Positions 58,065 through 64,000 of a stretch of DNA of 64,000 nt are shown here, piece by piece. Position 1 is the first letter of the stretch; each line of letters begins with the position of its first letter. The stretch covers positions 146,206-210,205 of the forward strand of contig JAFEBL010000010.1 in NCBI GenBank assembly GCA_018242665.1, written 5' to 3'. This DNA comes from Nitrospira sp. (lineage in GTDB: Bacteria; Nitrospirota; Nitrospiria; Nitrospirales; Nitrospiraceae). A model generated the notes under the pieces. It was not told where the DNA came from. It saw nothing but the letters and a program-made list of their open reading frames with translations, and made no database searches. Both the position numbers and the translations under genes were made by a program.

Positions 58065-59717
58065 ATGACCACACACACGATTGGCACCGCAGTTTTGGAT
58101 CGACTTCATCGCCTGGGCGTCCGCCATATGTTCGGCATTCCCGGCGACTACGTACTGGGCCTCTATAAACTGATGGAGTCCTCGCCGATTCAACATGTGG
58201 CTACGACCCGGGAAGATTGCGCCGGCTTTGCCGCCGACGCCTACGCCCGCATCAACGGCATCGGTGCCCTCTGCGTCACCTATTGTGTCGGGGGACTCAA
58301 CACCGTCAACGCGATTGCCTGTGCCTATGCCGAACGGTCACCGGTCGTGTTGCTGACCGGATCACCCGGCCTGTCGGAGCGGGCCCGCAACCCCTACCTC
58401 CATCACATGGTGCGCGAGTTTTCGACCCAGCGTGAGGTGTTTGAGAAAATGACGGTTGCGGCAGTCAGCCTGGAAGATCCGCTGACGGCAGAGCGTGAAA
58501 TGGATCGCGCCTTTGCGGCACTGCTGCGGTATCGCCGCCCGATCTATCTCGAAATCCCTCGCGACATGGTGCATGTGCCGTTGGCGTACACGTCTCACAA
58601 GACCAGCACTGTGGACGAACCGACCGACAAGGCTGCATTGCGCGAAGCCCTGGCCGAAGTCCGCACCATGTTGGAATCGGCCAAACGTCCGGTGATTCTG
58701 GCGGGCGCCGAAGTCGGCCGGTTCGGACTCCACGATGAGCTGACCACCCTCGTCGAGCGATTGAATGTGCCGATCGCGTCAACGCTCCTCGGCAAGTCGA
58801 TTATTCGGGAGGACCATCCGCTGTACGTCGGTGTCTACAGCGGCCTGGTGGCCCGCGATGAAGTGAAAGAGTTCGTCAACCAGACCGATTGCCTCCTGAT
58901 CCTGGGATCAATTTTGTCCGACGTCGAAGATTTAGATGCCCGCAGCGCCCTGTTCTCCGATGGACACACCATCCATGCCACGGCGGATCGGGTGGCGATC
59001 AAGCATCATCGGTATGACTCCATTTTATTCGAGGATTTCGTGAAGGGATTGGCCAAGGCGTCACTGCCGTCGTTCCCCTCTCCACAGTTGCCGGCGACTG
59101 CCAAGCCCGAGGAGCCGATGCCGCCGGCCCAGGCCGCGGTCAGCCTGCATGGCGTATTCCGCCATCTCGATACCGTGCTGCAGGAAAAAACGCTCGTCAT
59201 CGCCGACGTGGGGGAATCGCTCTTTGCCTCCGTCGACCTGCACGTCCACCGGCGCTTTGAATTTCTGTCGCCGGCTTACTATACGTCGATGGGCTTCGCC
59301 GTCCCGGCAGCCATCGGGGCAGGGTTCGCCGATCCGTCCCTCCGGCCCATCGTCCTCGTCGGGGATGGGGCGTTTCAAATGACGGGATCGGAACTGGCCA
59401 CCGCCGTGAGGTATCGGCAGGCTCCGGTGGTCATCGTGTTGAATAATCATGGCTATTCCACCGAACGTGAGATTCTGGAAGGCCCGTTCAACGACATCCA
59501 TGAATGGCGCTACGAACGGATCTGCGAACTCATCGGCGGCGGACAGGGCTCGCGGGTCTCCACCCATGGGGAATTCGTTGAAACGCTGGCCAAGGCCCTG
59601 GCCGATCCCAGCCAGCCCTACGTCATCAACGTTCTGCTGGATCCGTCGGACCGTTCCCCAGCCATGATGCGCCTCGCCAGACGGCTGGCCAAGCGACTCT
59701 CTACCGACCGACCGTAA
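58065..59717 (+). CDS. Thiamine-diphosphate 2-oxo-acid decarboxylase (pyruvate/indolepyruvate decarboxylase type)
   Basis: A 550-residue ThDP enzyme. The catalytic Glu50 is in ATTREDCAGFAADAY. A His-His pair at 113-114 (NPYLHHMVREF) sits at the position of the conserved HH of pyruvate decarboxylases. The ThDP/Mg site is GDGAFQMTGSE...VIVLNNHGYSTE (about 433-465). The start at 58065 is chosen because family similarity begins there. It should release CO2 from pyruvate or an aromatic or branched 2-oxo acid to give an aldehyde. No partner dehydrogenase is adjacent. Confidence 0.9.
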   Translation: MTTHTIGTAVLDRLHRLGVRHMFGIPGDYVLGLYKLMESSPIQHVATTREDCAGFAADAYARINGIGALCVTYCVGGLNTVNAIACAYAERSPVVLLTGSPGLSERARNPYLHHMVREFSTQREVFEKMTVAAVSLEDPLTAEREMDRAFAALLRYRRPIYLEIPRDMVHVPLAYTSHKTSTVDEPTDKAALREALAEVRTMLESAKRPVILAGAEVGRFGLHDELTTLVERLNVPIASTLLGKSIIREDHPLYVGVYSGLVARDEVKEFVNQTDCLLILGSILSDVEDLDARSALFSDGHTIHATADRVAIKHHRYDSILFEDFVKGLAKASLPSFPSPQLPATAKPEEPMPPAQAAVSLHGVFRHLDTVLQEKTLVIADVGESLFASVDLHVHRRFEFLSPAYYTSMGFAVPAAIGAGFADPSLRPIVLVGDGAFQMTGSELATAVRYRQAPVVIVLNNHGYSTEREILEGPFNDIHEWRYERICELIGGGQGSRVSTHGEFVETLAKALADPSQPYVINVLLDPSDRSPAMMRLARRLAKRLSTDRP

Positions 59718-59905
59718 CGAGCATTCCCACCCTCCCGGCTGGCATCGAGACTAGGGCGGCTCTACATCTTTCCGCATCCTGCTAGGCCTGTTTCACCCTG
59801 ATACAGCGCGGTGTTAAGCCCTTTCCCCCATTGATTCTCCATGGACAAATATGGTCTTCTAGGGGCGGACTTGTCGAATTGTTATTCGTCGGGGAATTCG
59901 CCACT

Positions 59906-60868
59906 ATGTCGTCTAAGATGCCGGATGGAAAGGCCATGCGAGACGGTCAGATTTTTTCTGCGCGCCTCAACAATGTGGTGACCACGGAACGGGAGTTCGA
60001 TGACTTGGTCACCAAGTCGCTCCCGGAATTGTTGGACCGCGCGACCAGTCAAACCAAGCGCTTCCTCCGCGAAACGAACCAGTGGGGCGACGACATCACG
60101 CACGAAAAATTGGCGCTCCGCTGGGGATACGAATTGGTGGAACGGTTTGTGGTATTCGGTCGCACCGAAGTGCCCTGCCGCCCCTTCTTTCTGCTGGATA
60201 GCTTGATCGCGAAGTCGTTCAGTCAACCGGACCCCTTGTGTTACCACAAGGAACTGCTGACCCCGGTGGGACGGTTTCTCGATGGATTGGCCTCGCGGGC
60301 CGTCGTCAGCCGCGATGCGCTGATCGCCCTGTTTTATCACTTCTATGGATTCAGCCAGGCCCACGTGGTGAAGCTGTTGGGCTTTGGGCAGGCGGAAAGC
60401 CAGCGAGTGTACAAGAACTTCGAGCGGTGGCGGCAATCGGGATGGCAGCGCACGATGAACGAAACCGGCCTGAGCGGATCGGAAATCGACGTGTTGGAGG
60501 AAGAACTGCGCACCAGGCCTGACCACCTGAACAATGAAGTCGACCGGCTGATGCCGGTGTTGCAATCACACTATCGCAAGAGCGAACCGGAACATTACCC
60601 CTGCTTGTCCGAACAGAAGTGGGGACAACTCTTTCACGATGACTACGGCCACGACTATCGCGTGTGGCACTTGGCCTTTTGCCGCGACTGCTTCCTTGAA
60701 GTGGCCGATCGCCGGCAGGCCGAGGTGAGCAACGGGTCGAAACCGCAGGTCAATTTGCATATACATCCGCTGAAAAAGGGAGGCGTCTTAGCTCTCTTCG
60801 GCGGCGATCGGGGAGGACGGCAACATGGACACACCAGAGCTCAACGATTATCGCGCACATCTGCTTGA
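59906..60868 (+). CDS. Protein with a sigma-region-4-like helix-turn-helix
   Basis: A 320-residue protein of unknown family. Around residues 125-170 a stretch (DALIALFYHFYGFSQAHVVK then LLGFGQAESQRVYKNFERWR) has the layout of sigma-70 region 4 or a related transposase/regulator helix-turn-helix. The N-terminal part (FSARLNNVVTTEREFDDLVT) is helical; the C-terminal part has scattered His/Cys (YGHDYRVWHLAFCRDCF). GGGGA lies upstream of the ATG at 59906; an upstream ATG at 59831 would add 25 residues. The gene overlaps the next by 44 bases. An atypical sigma factor is possible but unproven. Confidence 0.55.
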   Translation: MSSKMPDGKAMRDGQIFSARLNNVVTTEREFDDLVTKSLPELLDRATSQTKRFLRETNQWGDDITHEKLALRWGYELVERFVVFGRTEVPCRPFFLLDSLIAKSFSQPDPLCYHKELLTPVGRFLDGLASRAVVSRDALIALFYHFYGFSQAHVVKLLGFGQAESQRVYKNFERWRQSGWQRTMNETGLSGSEIDVLEEELRTRPDHLNNEVDRLMPVLQSHYRKSEPEHYPCLSEQKWGQLFHDDYGHDYRVWHLAFCRDCFLEVADRRQAEVSNGSKPQVNLHIHPLKKGGVLALFGGDRGGRQHGHTRAQRLSRTSA

Positions 60869-62129
60869 CGCCCTGGATGACCAACCGCGACGCGCGGCTG
60901 AGGAACGCCCTGGCTTTCTCCAGGTGCTGGTCAACCACGAGCGCGTCGGCACGCTGAACTGTTCGCAGGCCGATCCCACGTTTGCCTGCACGACGAAAGA
61001 CCGCAGCATTCAGCACCTCGAGATCCGAAGCGAGTCCGGTGTGCTGCTCGGCGGATGCGTGGCTCCCGAAGCCGGGCAGAAAAGTCTGCGCCTTCCAGTC
61101 GGAAAAGGCAGTCTGGCCATCAACGTCCAGAACCACTTTGACGGCGGCTCACTCCAAGTGCGCTATGACGTCGCCCCAGGATGGTGGTCACAGGTGGCTT
61201 CTGCCATGGGGTTGCCGACCGGCACCGCCTCCACCGCGGCACCGATCGTCCCGGTCTGGACCATGGCGACCACGTTTGCCCAGGTCGTGCTGGCCATCGG
61301 CGTTGTGGCGTTACTGGCTGAGCGAGTCCCCAATTGGCTGGGCTCCGAAGATCGCGCGCACCAGGCTGAGGAAGAGTTGGCGGCCAGGCAATCGACGCAG
61401 GACCAAATCGACCAAGTACACCGGCAGCTGGCCCAGCTCGTCGAGGCTCAGTCCTCGGCCATGGCCGTGTCCCGTTCGGAGCAGGACCGTATCGCGCAAT
61501 TGAATACGCTTGTGGATACCGTGGCCCATACCCAGCAGAAGCTGACGTCGCAGGTCGTGGCCGTTCAAGAAGATCTCAAGACCGTTAAAACCGATGTGGC
61601 GCAGGAAGTCCAAAGCGGCATGCGCGTCGCGGTGAGCGCGGTCGAGGCGGATCGTGATGTGGTGCGGCAGGATCTGCAGTCGGTCAAGACGGTGAATGAA
61701 ACGCTGATCAAACAGGTGGCCCTGCTCGAGAGCCGCAACCGGGAACTACATGCCCGCTTGGCATTGACCTCGCTGGAAGTCGCGAAAGCCAACGCCGCCA
61801 CCTCGAAACCGACGGTCGTGGCAAAGGTTGATCCGCCCAAGGAAGCGCCGGCCGCGACCGCCATGCCAGTTTCAGACGCCATACGCGAGGCGGATCGGCA
61901 GGCCTTCATGTTCTGGGTCGCATTCCAGGACGGCACCACCGAAAAGAGCATCGAGGATCTGGTGCAGGAAATTAACGGCATCAAAAAGGGACCGATGAAG
62001 TCCGGCTGGTACTCCGTTGAAGTCAATTTGCCCAATCCTGAACCGCCGGACCGGTTTCTGGAATCCGTGAAGCGGGCCAAGATCGTGAAGTCGGTCGTCA
62101 CCAGCAAAGCGATGCCTCCGGCTCAGTAG
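60825..62129 (+). CDS. Membrane-anchored coiled-coil protein, possible partner of the sigma-like protein
   Basis: A 434-residue protein. Residues 1-140 form a soluble, beta-rich N-terminal region; one membrane helix lies at about 146-165 (TTFAQVVLAIGVVALLAERV); then comes a long coiled coil of about 160 residues (LDTVAHTQQKLTSQ-type heptads), a Pro-rich linker and a C-terminal globular domain of about 75 residues. A strong GGGAGGAC precedes the ATG, inside the upstream gene. The topology (cytoplasmic N-terminus, periplasmic sensor) is that of a membrane anti-sigma factor, but no known anti-sigma domain is seen. Function unknown. Confidence 0.55.
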   Translation: MDTPELNDYRAHLLDALDDQPRRAAEERPGFLQVLVNHERVGTLNCSQADPTFACTTKDRSIQHLEIRSESGVLLGGCVAPEAGQKSLRLPVGKGSLAINVQNHFDGGSLQVRYDVAPGWWSQVASAMGLPTGTASTAAPIVPVWTMATTFAQVVLAIGVVALLAERVPNWLGSEDRAHQAEEELAARQSTQDQIDQVHRQLAQLVEAQSSAMAVSRSEQDRIAQLNTLVDTVAHTQQKLTSQVVAVQEDLKTVKTDVAQEVQSGMRVAVSAVEADRDVVRQDLQSVKTVNETLIKQVALLESRNRELHARLALTSLEVAKANAATSKPTVVAKVDPPKEAPAATAMPVSDAIREADRQAFMFWVAFQDGTTEKSIEDLVQEINGIKKGPMKSGWYSVEVNLPNPEPPDRFLESVKRAKIVKSVVTSKAMPPAQ

Positions 62130-62156
62130 CCGCGCTCTCCTCTCAGCGCATTCACC

Positions 62157-62213
62157 ACCCGGCACGGTCGGTATTCGCCACAACGGCGAAACCAGTCCCT
62201 GCCCGTGCCGGGT
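62157..62213 (+). promoter_or_regulatory. Nested inverted repeat in the gpgS leader
   Basis: ACCCGGCACGG at 62157-62167 is perfectly complementary to 62203-62213 (11 bp). Within it, TTCGCC 62174-62179 pairs with GGCGAA 62185-62190. The structure ends 44 bases before the gpgS ATG and starts 28 bases after the previous stop. It could be a terminator without T-run, a leader regulating gpgS, or a protein-binding site. Confidence 0.5.
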
Positions 62214-62257
62214 CTTTGCTGACCAGCATCCGCTCCGAACCCGGCAGTGGAGGGACC

Positions 62258-63490
62258 ATGTCCGATTTTCATCAGAACGGTCTTGTAACCGTCTTGCACC
62301 GTATCGGTGCCCCCAATCTTGAACAACTCGAAAAGGAACTTGAGCGACATGCGGCGACCAACCCCATCGCCCTGGTGCTGCCCTCGCTTTATTCCGAGCT
62401 CGAAAATCCTGCGCTCAAACATATCGTGGAAGTCCTCAAGGACATCCGCTACGTCAATGAAATCGTCATCTCGCTGGACCGCGCCTCGGCCTTGGAGTTT
62501 CGCCTGGCCAAACAGTTCTTTTCCGTGCTGCCCCAACGGGTGCGTATTGTCTGGAATGATGGAACCGGCATTCAGGACATCCTCAAACTGCTGGCCCATG
62601 CGGAACTCGACACCGGCCTACAGGGCAAAGGCCGTGGCTGCTGGATGGCCTTCGGCTACGTACTGGCCCGCGGAGCAAGCAATGTCATCGCGCTGCACGA
62701 CTGCGACATCCTCAGCTACAATCGGGAGTACCTCGCCCGACTCTGCTACCCGATTGTGAACCCCAACTTGGGTTATGAGTTCTGCAAGGGGTATTACAGC
62801 CGGGTCACGAACCAACTGCATGGCCGCGTCACACGCCTGTATTTCACTCCGCTCATCCGAAGCCTCCAACAGATCGCCGGCGCCCACCCGCTGCTGGCCT
62901 TTCTCGACAGCTTTCGCTATCCGCTCGCGGGCGAATTTGCCATGGTGCGGGACCTGGCCTGGATCAACCGGGTGCCTGGCGACTGGGGGCTGGAAGTCGG
63001 CGTGCTGTCCGAAATCTATCGCAACTGCGCGCTCAGGCGGATTTGCCAAGCCGATATCGCCGATGCCTACGAACACAAGCACCAGGGCCTGTCGGCGGAC
63101 AATGCGGAACAGGGACTGCAGAAGATGTGCGTGGACATCACCAAGTCCTTGTTCCGGAACCTGGCGAGCGAAGGTGTGGTGTTATCGCAGGCCGTGCTCA
63201 AGACTCTGCGGGCAACCTACCTCCAAGCTGCGCAGGAAGCCATCACCCGCTATCAGAATGATGCCGCCATCAATAGCTTGCAGTTCGACCGGCACGCGGA
63301 GCGAAGGGCGGTGGAAGTGTTTTTGAAGGGCATGAAGATCGCCACCGAAGCATTTCTCGAAGATCCGCTCGGTGTTCCCATGATCTCCAACTGGAGCCGC
63401 GTCACCGGCGCGATTCCGGATATCTTCGAGCGCCTCATCGGCGCCGTCGAACGGGACTACGAATGGGATCCGGTCGGAGATCGGGTCTAG
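62258..63490 (+). CDS. gpgS: Glucosyl-3-phosphoglycerate synthase-like glycosyltransferase
   Basis: A 410-residue GT-A fold glycosyltransferase. ALVLPSLYSELENPALKHIV starts the nucleotide-binding half; LQGKGRGCWMAFGYVLARGASNVIALHDCDIL contains the metal-binding Asp triad region (DCD in place of DxD); FRYPLAGEFAMVRDLAWINRVPGDWGLEVGVLSE matches GpgS of family GT81. GGAGGG stands just before the ATG. It transfers glucose to 3-phosphoglycerate in osmolyte (glucosylglycerate) synthesis. No matching phosphatase gene is adjacent in this window. Confidence 0.88.
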   Translation: MSDFHQNGLVTVLHRIGAPNLEQLEKELERHAATNPIALVLPSLYSELENPALKHIVEVLKDIRYVNEIVISLDRASALEFRLAKQFFSVLPQRVRIVWNDGTGIQDILKLLAHAELDTGLQGKGRGCWMAFGYVLARGASNVIALHDCDILSYNREYLARLCYPIVNPNLGYEFCKGYYSRVTNQLHGRVTRLYFTPLIRSLQQIAGAHPLLAFLDSFRYPLAGEFAMVRDLAWINRVPGDWGLEVGVLSEIYRNCALRRICQADIADAYEHKHQGLSADNAEQGLQKMCVDITKSLFRNLASEGVVLSQAVLKTLRATYLQAAQEAITRYQNDAAINSLQFDRHAERRAVEVFLKGMKIATEAFLEDPLGVPMISNWSRVTGAIPDIFERLIGAVERDYEWDPVGDRV

Positions 63491-63683
63491 CAGGATGAGG
63501 AAAAAGTCCGCCAATGGCGTTCTCGCGTCACTCAGCGGCTCACCGTACCGCAAGAGTACGATTCGCCTCTGGGGGACACTGGGCGCTCACCGACTCGCGC
63601 CCGTCCGCAGACGTGATGTTCATTCTTCTTCGCGTCGCGGACCTCGCTGCGGCCTTGCTGGACGGCCCGTTTGCGCATCCTGC
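63490..63683. repeat. Candidate dispersed repeat (MITE/REP-like) with GCAGGATG / CATCCTGC ends
   Basis: The segment begins GCAGGATG (63490-63497, its first base inside the gpgS stop codon) and ends CATCCTGC (63676-63683). The inner ends also match in part: a GGAAAAAGTCC-like arm on the left and GGACGGCCCGTTTGCG on the right. I associate this composition (a TTGCTGGACGGCC...GCATCCTGC end) with repeats dispersed in Nitrospira-type genomes. That is memory, not a search. It may double as a transcription terminator for gpgS. Confidence 0.5.
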
Positions 63684-64000
63684 AGTGTGTGTTGACTCGG
63701 GACGGCGTGTGGACCGAGCGGCGCCATGATGCAAAAGCAAGTTTTTCCCCAACCTGCCAGAGAGGCCACTCACAGAATTTTGATCCCCAACGTCAGTAGC
63801 CGGAAATTCGCACTTGGCTGCATCTCCTTTAGCGGGGACTTACACCTACCCTTTCGCCTTCTGCACAAACACCGTCGCATCGCAGGTGATGTACTTCTTC
63901 GGCAGGCCAAGATTGCGAGTGAGTGAGATTTACTGCTCTAGCCTGTGAAATATAAAGCGAGAGGGGCTATCGCTGCTCCTGTAAGCTCCCCTGTCAACGA
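63684..64000. pseudogene. Intergenic region with a short gene remnant on the minus strand
   Basis: From the stop complement at 63846-63848, reading leftward from about 63929, one frame gives a protein-like C-terminus (LTRNLGLPKKYITCDATVFV then QKAKG) interrupted upstream by a stop at 63930-63932. It looks like the last 27 residues of a decayed gene. Nothing else is recognisable to the right edge. Confidence 0.3.

Noticed and set aside
58065..59717. Acetolactate synthase assignment for the ThDP enzyme
   Set aside because: The His-His pair and lack of FAD-domain signature favour a decarboxylase.
1..64000. CRISPR array, rRNA operon or transposase gene
   Set aside because: No regularly spaced repeats, rRNA-like segments or transposase motifs were seen on reading the window.

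Overview
This window looks like chromosomal DNA of a GC-rich, free-living, Gram-negative bacterium. The genes encode outer-membrane porin and TolC proteins, several lipoproteins, a TatC translocase, an RND pump and many two-component proteins. My best guess is a Nitrospira-like member of the Nitrospirota. That rests on overall gene style, a PPi-type phosphofructokinase, a glucosyl-3-phosphoglycerate synthase and an intergenic repeat with GCAGGATG/CATCCTGC ends that I associate with such genomes. It is an inference, not a proven assignment. No rRNA, complete tRNA, CRISPR array or transposase gene was found.

Layout. 1-4.2 kb: the N-terminal part of a Crp/Fnr regulator, divergent from a porin - ModA-like binding protein - lipoprotein - DUF2325 cluster. 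4.3-7.4 kb: a membrane histidine kinase with a sigma-54-dependent response regulator. 7.4-14.3 kb: housekeeping genes (tex, kup, trmL, a bacterioferritin-like protein, ychF). 14.5-24.7 kb: a secreted GH20-like protein, exported proteins of unknown function, galE, a J-domain protein, a Ycf46-like AAA ATPase, a TPR protein and an aldose epimerase. 24.7-30.5 kb: PPi-type phosphofructokinase, a lone receiver protein, a large multi-PAS hybrid kinase and a PilZ protein. 30.5-35.4 kb: an AT-richer accessory island holding a papain-like peptidase/serine-hydrolase fusion, a membrane protein and a tiny secreted protein. 35.4-38.1 kb: two tandem MFS exporters. 38.3-45.4 kb: a soluble CZB zinc-binding protein, a receiver protein and a complete RND-MFP-TolC tripartite pump, tightly overlapped. 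45.4-54 kb: a long run on the minus strand (lipoprotein, cyclophilin, beta-propeller, tatC, DUF465, rimI, tsaB, lipoprotein, radA, SpoU methyltransferase, coiled-coil protein). 54-64 kb: XRE regulator, OPT transporter, RlmI-like methyltransferase, 2-oxo-acid decarboxylase, a sigma-region-4-like protein overlapping a membrane coiled-coil protein, and gpgS followed by a repeat element.

How the genes work together. Signalling is dense: two sensor kinases, four receiver domains (three as separate proteins, one fused to a kinase), a Crp/Fnr protein, a PilZ protein and a CZB protein. Gene order suggests that the CZB and receiver proteins act with the RND pump. The minus-strand block around 46-54 kb joins tRNA t6A synthesis (tsaB), ribosomal protein acetylation (rimI), DNA repair (radA) and protein export (tatC). 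gpgS points to osmolyte synthesis. The most novel-looking items are the peptidase/hydrolase fusion island, the overlapping sigma-like/membrane pair at 59.9-62.1 kb, two unlinked paralogous lipoproteins, and two structured intergenic elements (57.9 and 62.2 kb).
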